Below, in pieces: positions 35,034 through 43,715 of a DNA stretch of 64,000 bases. The notes under the pieces were generated by a model. It worked only from the letters and a program-made list of their open reading frames with translations. It did not search any database and was not told the origin of the DNA. A program made the position numbers and the translations under genes. Numbering within the stretch: the first letter of the stretch is position 1; every line of letters begins with the position of its first letter. This DNA comes from Planotetraspora thailandica. GTDB taxonomy: Bacteria; Actinomycetota; Actinomycetes; Streptosporangiales; Streptosporangiaceae. The stretch lies in assembly GCF_016863335.1 (NCBI RefSeq), contig NZ_BOOR01000007.1, positions 372,001 to 436,000 of the forward strand. The letters run 5' to 3'.

Positions 35034-35380
35034 TCCGGCTCCTCATCCGCCGTGTGTGCTTGGTCGATGCAGCGAAGCAGCGCCCGGCGAGCTCGCTTCA
35101 CCTCTCGGTCTTCCCGCATGCGAGTCTTACAGAAGACCGTCAGCAAAACGATCCGCCTACCTGGAGCTATCCAGTAGCCGATCCGCATCGACAGCTCATC
35201 TATGTGGAACCGCAGCTCTCGGAGCTTGCCGTCGAGTTGCCGCGTGTACGGCTCCCCGAGTAGCGGACCTTCCATAGCTAAGAGATCGATATAGAAGGCT
35301 GCTCTCGCGAACGACGTTGCCGACAACTTTTCGAGCCACTCCTGAACCTCAGGCTCCAGCTCCACGGTACCCCAGGTCAT
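35030..35380 (-). CDS. RelE/HigB-like toxin
   Basis: Probable ribosome-dependent mRNA interferase of 116 residues. It starts MTWGTVELEPEVQEWLEKLS and carries LGEPYTRQLDGKLRELRFHI, RIGYWIAPGRRIVLLTVFCK and basic C-terminal helices (REDREVKRARRALLR), as in the HigB/Gp49-like family. Coupled to the XRE antitoxin gene by ATGA. The pair sits alone between housekeeping genes, consistent with a chromosomal type II module acquired laterally (inference). Confidence 0.85.
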   Translation of the reverse strand: MTWGTVELEPEVQEWLEKLSATSFARAAFYIDLLAMEGPLLGEPYTRQLDGKLRELRFHIDELSMRIGYWIAPGRRIVLLTVFCKTRMREDREVKRARRALLRCIDQAHTADEEPE

Positions 35381-35458
35381 AGCGATGATGCTATAGATGG
35401 AGGTCCGCGCGTGTCCGGATGTTCGGCGAACACATTTGCGAGAGGCGAGCGGGCGGAC

Positions 35459-36487
35459 TCAGACGGCCGTGTCGAAGTTGATCGCGCTGTAGGCCCCGAG
35501 CTTCCAGAGCTGGTGCTCGCTCTCGATCTTCCGGATGGTGCCCGACCTGCCCCGCATGACGAGCGAGTGCGTGACGGCCGCCCCGCCCTGGAAACGCACG
35601 CCGTACATCAGTTCGCCGTCGGTGATCCCGCTCGCCGCGAAGAACACGTCGTCGGAGCGGACCAGGTCGTCGGTGGTGAGCACCTGACCGAGATCGAGCC
35701 CCGCGTCGAGGGCCTTGGCGCGCTCCTGGTCGTCGCGCGGCCACAGGCGGCCCTGGATGACCCCGCCCAGGCACTTCATCGCGCACGCCGCCACGATGCC
35801 CTCGGGCGTGCCGCCGATGCCCAGCATGAGGTCGACGCCGGTTCCGGCCCGGGCCGCCATGATCGCGCCCGCCACGTCGCCGTCGGTGATGAAGCGGATC
35901 CGCGCCCCGGTCTCCCTGATCTCCTTGACGATGCCCTCGTGCCGGGGCCGGTCGAGGACCACCACCGTGACGTCGGACGGCTTGGCGCCCTTGGCCTTGG
36001 CCACCGCCCGGATGTTGTCGGCCACCGGAGCCTCGATGTCCACCTTGTCGGCGGCTTGGGGGCCCGTGACCAGCTTCTCCATGTAGAAGACGGCCGAGGG
36101 GTCGTACATCGAGCCGCGCTCGCTGACGGCGATGACCGAGACGGCGTTGTTCATGCCCAGCGCGCACAGGCGGGTCCCGTCGATCGGGTCCACGGCCACG
36201 TCGCATTCGGGACCGGTGCCGTCGCCGACCGGCTCGCCGTTGTACAGCATGGGGGCGTTGTCCTTCTCGCCCTCACCGATCACGACGACGCCGCGCATCG
36301 ACACGGTGTTGATCAACTGGCGCATCGCGTTGACCGCCGCGCCGTCCGCGCCGTTCTTGTCGCCGCGGCCCACCCAGCGGGCGGCCGCCATCGCGGCGGC
36401 CTCGGTCACCCTGACGAGCTCCAGGGCCAGGTTGCGGTCGGGTGCGTGCTCGCCCGTGGCCAGGGCGGCAGGTACGTGGTCGGACAT
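35459..36487 (-). CDS. glpX: Fructose-1,6-bisphosphatase, class II
   Basis: Gluconeogenic phosphatase releasing fructose 6-phosphate, 342 residues. Motifs: [83 protein letters not shown] and [20 protein letters not shown] 36487 follows AAGGGG. A CGGACA-18-TACGAT promoter can be drawn upstream, adjacent to a GntR-type palindrome at 36543-36556. Actinobacteria generally depend on this class for gluconeogenesis. Confidence 0.96.
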   Translation of the reverse strand: MSDHVPAALATGEHAPDRNLALELVRVTEAAAMAAARWVGRGDKNGADGAAVNAMRQLINTVSMRGVVVIGEGEKDNAPMLYNGEPVGDGTGPECDVAVDPIDGTRLCALGMNNAVSVIAVSERGSMYDPSAVFYMEKLVTGPQAADKVDIEAPVADNIRAVAKAKGAKPSDVTVVVLDRPRHEGIVKEIRETGARIRFITDGDVAGAIMAARAGTGVDLMLGIGGTPEGIVAACAMKCLGGVIQGRLWPRDDQERAKALDAGLDLGQVLTTDDLVRSDDVFFAASGITDGELMYGVRFQGGAAVTHSLVMRGRSGTIRKIESEHQLWKLGAYSAINFDTAV

Positions 36488-36542
36488 CGATCCCCTTTCC
36501 CGTATGTCGAGATCGTAGTTCGACAGACCGCGCTTTGTCCGA

Positions 36543-36556
36543 TTGGTCTGGACCTG
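36543..36556. promoter_or_regulatory. GntR-type operator-like palindrome between glpX and a TetR gene
   Basis: TTGGTCTGGACCTG contains 10/12 matches to TGGTCTAGACCA, the pattern also found twice upstream of pckG. A related half (TTGGTCTGG) follows at 36578-36586. It lies near the predicted -35 region of glpX. Confidence 0.35.
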
Positions 36557-36626
36557 TTGGCGCAGGTGGCGAGCCATTTGGTCTGGTTGTCCCCAGGGGG
36601 CGGCGGGTCGGGATATGGTCGCCGTC

Positions 36627-37217
36627 ATGAGGGGCGACACCGAGCGAACGGCCACAGCGCGCACGTCAGAGCGTGGAGCCGCCACGCGGGTCGCGCTCCT
36701 CGACGCGGCCAGGGAGACATTCGTCACCAGTGGATTCGCCGAGGCCGGCGTGACCGAGGTGGTGGCCCGTGCGGGCGCCAGTGTCGGCAGCCTCTACCAC
36801 CACTTCTCCGGCAAGGCCGACCTCTATCTGACGCTTTTCGAGGAGTTCCAGCACCGGCAGACGCAGCGGACCAAGCAGGCCGTGCAGAACGCCAGGGCGG
36901 CGGGCGACAACGATCCGATGCCCCTGTTCCTGGCCGGTGCTCGTGCCTACCTCGAGGGCTGCCTGGCCGAGCGAGACCTCGCGGCGCTCTTCCTGCGGGG
37001 CGACGCCCCTCCCGGGTTCGAGGTGATCATGCGCGACCGGCTCCGCCAGTGGGCGCGCAGGACGGCCGCCCTGTTCGAGCACGAGGACACGCTGGTCATC
37101 GTGGTCACGGGCGCGCTGGCCGCGGTCGTGCAGGAGGTGACCCTCTCCGAGGATCCGGAGGAGGCCCGCCGGACGGCGGAGGACGCCCTGCGCATCATCG
37201 CCCGTACGACGTCGTGA
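36627..37217 (+). CDS. TetR/AcrR-family transcriptional regulator
   Basis: Regulator of 196 residues, divergent from glpX. HTH at about 20-65: [20 protein letters not shown] then [20 protein letters not shown]. The C-terminal ligand domain is helical ([20 protein letters not shown]). ATG 36627 lies 7 nt after TATGGT with no ribosome binding site, suggesting a leaderless mRNA; ATG 36615 is an alternative. It may control itself, glpX or the DUF4245 gene downstream; no evidence separates these. Confidence 0.85.
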   Translation: MRGDTERTATARTSERGAATRVALLDAARETFVTSGFAEAGVTEVVARAGASVGSLYHHFSGKADLYLTLFEEFQHRQTQRTKQAVQNARAAGDNDPMPLFLAGARAYLEGCLAERDLAALFLRGDAPPGFEVIMRDRLRQWARRTAALFEHEDTLVIVVTGALAAVVQEVTLSEDPEEARRTAEDALRIIARTTS

Positions 37218-37304
37218 TCGCCGTGCCGTACGGCGCTCCGGACGCGGCACCGCATGAGCGGCTGGCCGCGGGGGCGTGGTCATGAGCCGGTAGTCTCGTG
37301 TGAC

Positions 37305-37853
37305 GTGGGACGACTGACGCAGGGTTTGTACGGCTACGCGTTCGCTCTGTTCGTGTGCCTCGCGGCCGTGGGCCTCTTCCTGCTCGTCACGCCGCAGAGC
37401 AGGACCGGCCACGTGCCGCGGATCGACTATTCGATCGACCAGGCCAACGCCGCCCGCACGGCCTCCTACCAGGTCGAGGCGCCGCGCCAGGTCCTTCCGA
37501 AGTGGGTGCCCAACAGTTCCTCGCTCACCCAGACCGGGTCCACGGTCTCCTGGCGGCTCGGCTTCGCCACGGAGAAGGAGATGCACGCCCTGGTCGCGCA
37601 GAGCGACGAGCAGCCGCAGGCGGGCTTCGCCGACCGGATGGCTAACACCGACAAGGTCTCGGGAACACGGCAGATCAACGGCGTGGCCTGGCAGGAGCGG
37701 TTCCGTTCGGACAAGGACCAGCGCTCGCTCGTCCGGATCCTGCCCGATCACACCGTGGTCGTCACCGGCTCAGCCGACTGGCAGGAGTTGAGCGCCCTCG
37801 CCGGCTCACTGAGCCCGGTGCCCCGCCCGGCCGCCACGCCCGCGGCCGGCTGA
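37305..37853 (+). CDS. DUF4245 domain membrane protein
   Basis: Single-pass protein of 182 residues with the bulk outside the cell. TM helix at about 9-30 (YGYAFALFVCLAAVGLFLLV), then RIDYSIDQANAARTASYQVE, PKWVPNSSSLTQTG, TVSWRLGFAT and GVAWQERFRSDKDQRSLVRI, diagnostic of DUF4245. GTG 37305 follows TAGTCT by 8 nt. The gene is usually near xseB and glpX in actinobacteria, as here. Function unknown. Confidence 0.85.
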   Translation: MGRLTQGLYGYAFALFVCLAAVGLFLLVTPQSRTGHVPRIDYSIDQANAARTASYQVEAPRQVLPKWVPNSSSLTQTGSTVSWRLGFATEKEMHALVAQSDEQPQAGFADRMANTDKVSGTRQINGVAWQERFRSDKDQRSLVRILPDHTVVVTGSADWQELSALAGSLSPVPRPAATPAAG

Positions 37854-37859
37854 CCGGCC
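37844..37859. terminator. Short hairpin at the DUF4245 stop
   Basis: GGCCGG (37844-37849), CTGA loop and CCGGCC (37854-37859) form a 6-bp stem across the stop codon, before the convergent xseB. Confidence 0.35.
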
Positions 37860-37886
37860 TCACCGGGCGATTCCGGGCCGCCGAGA

Positions 37887-38126
37887 TCAGAAAGGCGCCT
37901 CGGCGGAGCCGTTCTCCTGCTGATCACCGCGCTGGGCCATCGCCGCGGCCAGCTTGACCCTGGCGCCCTGCAGCCACTCCTCGCAGATCGCCGCCAGCTT
38001 CTCGCCGCGCTCCCAGAGCTCGATGGACTGTTCCAGCGTGAGCCCGCCCGTCTCCAGCCGGCGCACCACCTCGGTGAGCTCTTCCCTGGCCTGCTCGTAC
38101 GACGGAGTCTGCTTGTCGTCGGTCAC
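37887..38126 (-). CDS. xseB: Exodeoxyribonuclease VII small subunit
   Basis: Small helical subunit of 79 residues that associates with XseA in the single-strand DNA exonuclease. The core SYEQAREELTEVVRRLETGG, LTLEQSIELWERGEKLAAIC and EEWLQGARVKL matches the family. The partner xseA is not adjacent: asnB on the opposite strand lies between them. Confidence 0.93.
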   Translation of the reverse strand: MTDDKQTPSYEQAREELTEVVRRLETGGLTLEQSIELWERGEKLAAICEEWLQGARVKLAAAMAQRGDQQENGSAEAPF

Positions 38127-38171
38127 GCCCCCACCTTAGATCTCATCCGCTGCCAGGATGCCCGATGTCTG

Positions 38172-38193
38172 ATATGGGCATAAAAGACCATAT
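38172..38193. promoter_or_regulatory. Inverted repeat upstream of asnB
   Basis: ATATGG (38172-38177), ten bases, CCATAT (38188-38193), in an AT-rich stretch 57-78 bp before the asnB start. A possible operator for a regulator I cannot name. Confidence 0.35.
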
Positions 38194-38249
38194 TTGCCTG
38201 TTTTCACTTAGTGTGACTAACCAGTTTCGGGGGGAAGGGGACGTCAACA

Positions 38250-40094
38250 ATGTGTGGAATCACGGGCTGGGTGGACTACGAGAGGGACCTACGGCAGGCG
38301 CGAGGGACCGCACAGGCCATGGTGGACACGATGGCCTGCAGAGGACCCGACGCAGAGGGGCTGTGGCTCTCGCCGCACGCCGCGATGGGCCACCGGAGGC
38401 TCGCGATCATCGACATCGAGGGCGGCCGCCAGCCCATGATCAATGAGGAGGACGGCCGGGAACGGGCGATCCTGTCCTACAGCGGCGAGGCGTACAACTT
38501 CCACGAGCTTCGCGCCGAGCTTCGGCAGCGGGGGCACCGTTTCCGGACCGAGAGCGACACCGAGGTGGTCCTCGAGGCCTACATGGAGTGGGGCGAAGAC
38601 TTCGCCACCCACCTCAACGGCATGTACGCCCTGGCCATCTGGGACACCCGCACCGAGGAGCTGCTGCTCGTCCGTGACCGGATGGGCATCAAACCGCTGT
38701 ACTACTACCCGACGCCCTCGGGGGTGCTCTTCGGCTCCGAGCCCAAGGCGATCCTCGCCAACCCGCTCGCGCAGCGGGTGGTCGACGCCGACGGGCTCCG
38801 CGAGCTGCTCGCCTTCGTCAAGACGCCGGAGAACGGCGTCTTCCGCGGCATGTACGAGGTGCGCCCCGGCCAGATCGTCAGGATCCGCCGCGAAGGCGTG
38901 AGCAAGCGGCGCTACTGGCGGCTCGAAGCCCGCGAGCACACCGACGACATCCCCACGACCGTCAGGAACGTGCGGGAACTGCTGGACGACATCGTCGCCC
39001 GCCAGCTCATCTCCGACGTGCCGCTGTGCACCCTCCTGTCCGGAGGGCTCGACTCCAGCGCCGTCACCGCTCTCGCCGCCCGGGCGCTGGAGGGCACCGG
39101 CAAGGTCCGCTCGTTCTCCGTCGACTTCACCGGCTACACGGAGAACTTCCAGCCGGATGAGATGCGCGACACCCCGGACACGCCGTACGTCCACGATCTC
39201 GTGCGGCACGTCGGCTCCGATCACACCGACATCGTCCTGAACTCGGCCGACCTGATGGACCCGGCGGTGCGCGACGCGGTGTTGCGCGCCAGGGACCTTC
39301 CGATCGGCATCGGCGACATGGACACCTCGCTGTACCTGCTGTTCAAGGCGATCCGCGGCCACTCCACGGTGGCGTTGTCCGGTGAGTCGGCCGACGAGGT
39401 CTTCGGCGGATACAAGTGGTTCCATGATCCGGAGGCGGTCAACGCCGGCACCTTCCCGTGGCTGGCCGGCGTGGGCCTGGCCGGGCACTCCGCCCGCGGC
39501 GGCTTCATGCCCGACGACCTGCTCCGCAAGCTCGACATCCCGGCCTACCGGGCCGACCGCTACCAGCAGGCCCTGGCCGAGGTGCCCAGGCTGCCGGGCG
39601 AGACCGGCCTGGAAAGGCGCATGCGGGAGATCAGCTACCTGCACCTCACGCGGTTCGTCCAGATCCTGCTCGACCGCAAGGACCGCATGAGCATGGCCGT
39701 CGGGCTCGAAGTGCGCGTGCCGTTCTGCGACCACCGGTTGGTCGAATACGTCTTCAACGCCCCGTGGCGGATGAAGACCTTCGACGGCAGGGAGAAGAGC
39801 CTCCTGCGCGCCGCGGCAGGCGACGTGCTGCCCGTCTCGGTCCGCGACCGGCTCAAGAGCCCTTACCCCTCGACGCAGGACCCGACCTACGAGGAGGCCC
39901 TGCGGCTCGAAGTCACCCGGCTACTCGGGAGCGGCGACTTCGCCGCCGCGTCCCTGGTCGACACGGACAAGGTCCGCGCGATCATCGACGAGCCCCTGGG
40001 CACCATGAGCCTCCAGGGGCCGCGCTCGTCACTCGAGGGGCTGCTCCAGTTCAACACCTGGCTGGAGGACTACGGCACCCGGATCGTCGTCTAG
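38250..40094 (+). CDS. asnB: Asparagine synthase (glutamine-hydrolysing)
   Basis: ATP-dependent amidation of aspartate with glutamine as nitrogen donor, 614 residues. The protein begins MCGITGW, so Cys2 is the N-terminal amidotransferase nucleophile. The glutaminase domain continues with GHRRLAIIDIEGGRQPM; the synthase domain has the ATP-binding LLSGGLDSSAVTALAA and VALSGESADEVFGGYKWF. The C-terminus RVPFCDHRLVEYVF and RVRDRLKSPYPSTQD-like region is typical. It lies between xseB and xseA, ending 6 bp before the xseA stop. Transcription begins in an AT-rich region with an inverted repeat. Confidence 0.95.
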   Translation: MCGITGWVDYERDLRQARGTAQAMVDTMACRGPDAEGLWLSPHAAMGHRRLAIIDIEGGRQPMINEEDGRERAILSYSGEAYNFHELRAELRQRGHRFRTESDTEVVLEAYMEWGEDFATHLNGMYALAIWDTRTEELLLVRDRMGIKPLYYYPTPSGVLFGSEPKAILANPLAQRVVDADGLRELLAFVKTPENGVFRGMYEVRPGQIVRIRREGVSKRRYWRLEAREHTDDIPTTVRNVRELLDDIVARQLISDVPLCTLLSGGLDSSAVTALAARALEGTGKVRSFSVDFTGYTENFQPDEMRDTPDTPYVHDLVRHVGSDHTDIVLNSADLMDPAVRDAVLRARDLPIGIGDMDTSLYLLFKAIRGHSTVALSGESADEVFGGYKWFHDPEAVNAGTFPWLAGVGLAGHSARGGFMPDDLLRKLDIPAYRADRYQQALAEVPRLPGETGLERRMREISYLHLTRFVQILLDRKDRMSMAVGLEVRVPFCDHRLVEYVFNAPWRMKTFDGREKSLLRAAAGDVLPVSVRDRLKSPYPSTQDPTYEEALRLEVTRLLGSGDFAAASLVDTDKVRAIIDEPLGTMSLQGPRSSLEGLLQFNTWLEDYGTRIVV

Positions 40095-40099
40095 GGCAC

Positions 40100-41302
40100 T
40101 CAGTCCTGGGCGGTCACCGTCACCCGGTCGTCGGAGAAGCGGATCGTGAGCTCGTCGCCGGGCTTGACGTCCGCCGCCAGCCGTACGACCTCTCCTGAGG
40201 GGCGTTGCGCGATCGCGTAGCCGCGCTCCAGGGTCGCGGCGGGCGACAGGGCCACGAGCCGGGCCCGCAGGTGGCCGAGCGAGTCGGACGAGCGGTCCAG
40301 CGAGGAGGTGAGGCAACGCCGCGCACGGTCCCGCAGGGCGTCGACCTGCTCGGCTCGCCGGTCCAGCTCACGCACCGGGTCGGCGAGCGAGGGGCGGGAG
40401 CGCACCGACGCCAGCCACGACGACTCCCGGTCGAGCCAGCCCCCGACCATCCGGCGGCCCCGGTCCCTGAGCTGGCGGATCAGGGTGAGCTGCTCGCCGA
40501 CGTCGGGCACGATCTTCTTGGCCGCGTCCGTCGGCGTGGAGGCCCGCACGTCGGCCACGAGGTCGAGCAGCGGGCTGTCCTGCTCGTGCCCGATGGCGCT
40601 CACCACAGGGGTACGGCAGGCGGCGACGGCGCGCACGAGCGACTCGTCGGAGAACGGAAGCAGATCTTCCAGCGACCCGCCGCCGCGCGCGACGACGATC
40701 ACGTCCACGTCGGGATCGGCGTCGAGCCTGCGCAGCGCCTCGGTCACCTCGCCGACCGCGTAGGGACCCTGGACGGCCACCGCCTCCACCCGGAACCGTA
40801 CGGCAGGCCAGCGGCGGCGGGCGTTCTCCAGCACGTCACGCTCGGCCGCGGAGTCGCGCCCGCAGATCAGGCCGATGGTGCCCGGCAGGAACGGCAGCCG
40901 CCGCTTCCTGTCGACGTTGAACAGGCCTTCGCCGGCCAGCACCTGCCGGAGCCTTTCCAGCCGGGCCAGCAGTTCGCCGATGCCGACCGGCCTGATCTCG
41001 GTCGCGGTGAAGGAGAACGAGCCCTTGTTGACCCAGAAGTCCGGCTTCACGTGCATGACCACGCGGGCGCCGTCCACAGGGCGGGGCACGCTGGCCTCGT
41101 AGACGCCGCGGGAGCAGGTGACGCGCGCCGAGACGTTGGCCACCGGGTCACGGAGCGTGAGGAACACCGTGGAACCGCGGGCGGTCAGGTCGGTGATCTG
41201 CCCCTCCACCCAGATGGTGCCCAGCTTGCCGATCCACTGGGCGACCATCTGCAGCACCGACCGGATCGGCAGCGGCGCCTCCGGCGAGGTCTTCGCGGTC
41301 AC
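40100..41302 (-). CDS. xseA: Exodeoxyribonuclease VII large subunit
   Basis: Catalytic subunit of 400 residues degrading single-stranded DNA from both ends. N-terminal OB-fold ([20 protein letters not shown]), then catalytic region [60 protein letters not shown] and TPTDAAK. The C-terminal coiled region is shorter than in enterobacteria, as usual for actinobacteria. GTG 41302 lies 5 nt after GAGGAGG. Confidence 0.95.
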   Translation of the reverse strand: MTAKTSPEAPLPIRSVLQMVAQWIGKLGTIWVEGQITDLTARGSTVFLTLRDPVANVSARVTCSRGVYEASVPRPVDGARVVMHVKPDFWVNKGSFSFTATEIRPVGIGELLARLERLRQVLAGEGLFNVDRKRRLPFLPGTIGLICGRDSAAERDVLENARRRWPAVRFRVEAVAVQGPYAVGEVTEALRRLDADPDVDVIVVARGGGSLEDLLPFSDESLVRAVAACRTPVVSAIGHEQDSPLLDLVADVRASTPTDAAKKIVPDVGEQLTLIRQLRDRGRRMVGGWLDRESSWLASVRSRPSLADPVRELDRRAEQVDALRDRARRCLTSSLDRSSDSLGHLRARLVALSPAATLERGYAIAQRPSGEVVRLAADVKPGDELTIRFSDDRVTVTAQD

Positions 41303-41455
41303 ATGGCCTCCTCAGAGTTGGGCTTCGGGGGTGTGCTGTGCGAACCGGCGTGGCTCAGAACCGGCCGGCCGGACTCCGGCGCCGCGGCCGTGGCGGGCCG
41401 GCGATCAGGCCGTGCGCGGGGCTTCCGTCACTGGGCTCTGATCACTGTGCTTCTG

Positions 41456-42088
41456 TCACTGGGCTTCGAGCTTCGTGAGGCGGTTCTCGTACAGGCGGAC
41501 GATCTCGGGACGTCCCGCGTGCGCCTTCTCGTAGGCGAGCAGTTCGCGAATCTGCTCGATCGACTGGCCGCGCAGGCGCCCCCGCAGGGATGCCATCGTC
41601 AGCTCACCGTAGCCGGGCAGGGGCTCGTCCGTCGCCTTCCGGGCGGCCGCCCGCGGCTTGCGGGGCTCGGCCGCCTTCTTGACAGGCTTTTCCTCAGCCG
41701 CGGCGGGCTCGGCGGTCGCCTTCGTGGCGGCCTCCTGCTCCTTCGCGGGCGCGCTCTCCTTCCTGGGCGCGTAGATGACGGGCTCGCGCCGGGCGGGCTC
41801 CGGTTCCGCGGCCGGTTCGGGCGCCTTTTCCGCCTTCTCGGGCGCGCCCGCGGGCTTTGCCGCCGGCGCTGGAGCCGGGGTGGTCGCCCGCTCCACGGTT
41901 TCTTCCTCGGTGCTGGTCAGACGCTTGATCGTCGTCCGGACCCGGTCGGTGAGCAGCAACGCCTGTCCCACGCCGCTCAAAGCGGTCTGCAGGATGTGAA
42001 CGGGCAGGTCCTTGGCCTTCTCGCGCAGCTGGTCACCCTGATGCAAAACCTCACGCAGGGGTTTGGTGACGGCTCTAAGGACGGACAT
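41456..42088 (-). CDS. Lipid droplet-associated protein-like (Rv1109c-type)
   Basis: Protein of 210 residues. An N-terminal amphipathic helical region (about 1-60, PLREVLHQGDQLREKAKDLP, HILQTALSGVGQALLLTD) is followed by an Ala/Pro/Glu/Lys-rich disordered segment (about 65-155). A conserved C-terminal helical domain closes it (GYGELTMASLRGRLRGQSIE, QIRELLAYEKAH, RPEIVRLYENRL). Position between ispH and xseA matches Rv1109c of M. tuberculosis, reported to associate with lipid droplets as I recall. ATG 42088 follows AGGAG. A surface role on storage-lipid bodies is likely but unproven here. Confidence 0.75.
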   Translation of the reverse strand: MSVLRAVTKPLREVLHQGDQLREKAKDLPVHILQTALSGVGQALLLTDRVRTTIKRLTSTEEETVERATTPAPAPAAKPAGAPEKAEKAPEPAAEPEPARREPVIYAPRKESAPAKEQEAATKATAEPAAAEEKPVKKAAEPRKPRAAARKATDEPLPGYGELTMASLRGRLRGQSIEQIRELLAYEKAHAGRPEIVRLYENRLTKLEAQ

Positions 42089-42164
42089 CGCAGCTCCTGG
42101 GGAGATATGTCGTTGGACATCCAGTCTCCCAAGACCACGGTCAAGAGGCGGCTGGCGTTCCACA

Positions 42165-42170
42165 TAGCAT
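42165..42170 (+). promoter_or_regulatory. -10 box TAGCAT of a leaderless ispH promoter
   Basis: TAGCAT ends 6 nt before ATG 42177, the spacing expected when transcription starts at the A of ATG. No Shine-Dalgarno competes and no clear -35 box is visible. Confidence 0.5.
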
Positions 42171-42176
42171 AGGAAC

Positions 42177-43142
42177 ATGGATTCAGAGACCCCTCGGGCC
42201 CGCCGTGTCCTGCTCGCCAAGCCGCGTGGCTACTGCGCGGGAGTGGATCGCGCCGTCGAGGCGGTCGAGAAGGCGCTCGACCAGTACGGCGCGCCCGTCT
42301 ACGTCCGCAAGCAGATCGTCCACAACACCCACGTCGTGAAGACGCTCGAGGCCCGCGGCGCGGTGTTCGTCGAGGACACCGAGCAGGTTCCCGAAGGCGC
42401 CATCGTGGTGTTCTCCGCCCACGGAGTCGCGCCGAGCGTCCACGAGGAGGCCGCCGCCCGCGGTCTCAAGACGATCGACGCCACCTGCCCCCTGGTCACC
42501 AAGGTCCACAACGAGGCCAAGCGGTTCGCCGCCAAGGACTACGACATCCTTCTCATCGGCCACGAGGGCCACGAGGAGGTCGAGGGCACCGCCGGAGAGG
42601 CGCCGCAGCACATCCAGCTGGTCGACGGCCTCGACAGCGTCGAGACGATCGAGGTCCGCGACCCCGAGAAGGTCGTCTGGCTCTCCCAGACCACCCTTTC
42701 CGTCGACGAGACCGAGGAGACCGTGTCCCGTCTTCGCGGGCGCTTCCCCAACCTGATCGACCCCCCGAGCGACGACATCTGCTACGCCACCTCCAACCGG
42801 CAGACCGCCGTGAAGGAGATCGCCGCGGAGTCGGAACTGGTCATCGTGGTCGGGTCGGCCAACTCCTCCAACTCCAAGCGCCTGGTCGAGGTGGCCAAGG
42901 ACTACGGCGCCGACGCCTCTTACCTGGTGGACGACGCGTCGTTCGTCCAGGAGGAATGGCTCGACGGGGTGACCACGGTCGGCGTCACCAGCGGCGCCTC
43001 CGTCCCCGAGGAGCTCGTCGACGGGGTGCTGGCCAGGCTCGCCGACCTCGGGTTCGCCGACGTCCACGAGGTCGAGTCGGTCAAGGAGAGCATGCGGTTC
43101 GCGCTGCCTCACGAGCTGCGGCGCGACCTGCGCTCCGCCTGA
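42177..43142 (+). CDS. ispH: 4-hydroxy-3-methylbut-2-enyl diphosphate reductase
   Basis: Last enzyme of the MEP isoprenoid pathway, giving isopentenyl and dimethylallyl diphosphate. The 321-residue protein keeps the three iron-sulfur Cys: Cys20 ([12 protein letters not shown]), Cys104 ([11 protein letters not shown]) and Cys202 (ICYATSNRQ), plus catalytic Glu in [13 protein letters not shown] and the SANSSNS phosphate loop. It starts 6 nt after TAGCAT, so a leaderless mRNA is likely. It is divergent from the lipid-droplet gene. Confidence 0.97.
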   Translation: MDSETPRARRVLLAKPRGYCAGVDRAVEAVEKALDQYGAPVYVRKQIVHNTHVVKTLEARGAVFVEDTEQVPEGAIVVFSAHGVAPSVHEEAAARGLKTIDATCPLVTKVHNEAKRFAAKDYDILLIGHEGHEEVEGTAGEAPQHIQLVDGLDSVETIEVRDPEKVVWLSQTTLSVDETEETVSRLRGRFPNLIDPPSDDICYATSNRQTAVKEIAAESELVIVVGSANSSNSKRLVEVAKDYGADASYLVDDASFVQEEWLDGVTTVGVTSGASVPEELVDGVLARLADLGFADVHEVESVKESMRFALPHELRRDLRSA

Positions 43143-43191
43143 GCGGCGCCTGGCGCCTCCCCGGCCAGGTCGTCCTTCAACGCGGAGGACT

Positions 43192-43704
43192 TCAGTCGCC
43201 CTGCTCGCTCGTGGAGGCCTTGCCGTACACGCGGGGCTCGAAGTACCCCTCCGGTTCGGGGGCGAAGGCCGTCTCGACGCTGGCGCGCTGCCGGGGCACA
43301 CCGGCGGCGACGCCCGAGCCCAGGTCATGGCGCAGGTCGCGAACGTTGTCGCGCAGGCCCCGCCGCCATGCGATGCCCAGCATCAGGGCGGAGCCGCCGA
43401 ACAGCCAGGGCGCACCCGACGACAGCGCCGTGAACAGCCCGAGCCCGAGCGTCTGTAGCATCGATGCGGAGCCGATCGACCGCACGACCTCCACGAGAAC
43501 CGTGGCGCCGAAGAAGATCAGCGGAGGGGTGACCACCAGGGGCAGCAGGTCGCGCGGCTGAACCAGGAGCGCGGCGACGACGCAGCCGGCGACGAAGGCC
43601 GGACCGGACAGCGGGAGAATCTGCCCCAGCAGGGTGACGGCGAACAGCAGGCTGACGGCTCCCCGAGCCGTCAGCTTGAGTCTTGCCTGGTCGGTGCTTG
43701 TCAT
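43192..43704 (-). CDS. DUF6542-like membrane protein
   Basis: Protein of 170 residues with four probable membrane helices in the first 115 (AVSLLFAVTLLGQILPLSGP, FVAGCVVAALLVQPRDLLPL, LIFFGATVLVEVVRSIG, SGAPWLFGGSALMLGIAWRR) and a cytoplasmic tail. The family is conserved in actinobacteria between ispH and rmuC/ychF, as seen here. Function unknown. It begins 11 bp after the rmuC stop, so the two may be co-transcribed. Confidence 0.7.
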   Translation of the reverse strand: MTSTDQARLKLTARGAVSLLFAVTLLGQILPLSGPAFVAGCVVAALLVQPRDLLPLVVTPPLIFFGATVLVEVVRSIGSASMLQTLGLGLFTALSSGAPWLFGGSALMLGIAWRRGLRDNVRDLRHDLGSGVAAGVPRQRASVETAFAPEPEGYFEPRVYGKASTSEQGD

Positions 43705-43715
43705 CGAGCCCCCTC

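Noticed and set aside
38160-38249. GlnR box upstream of asnB
   Set aside because: The AT-rich promoter contains GTGTGAC and TTTC elements but their spacing does not fit the GlnR consensus; only the inverted repeat is reported.
40205-42172. 655-codon open frame on the + strand
   Set aside because: It is antisense to xseA and the lipid-droplet gene; the opposite strand encodes recognisable proteins throughout.
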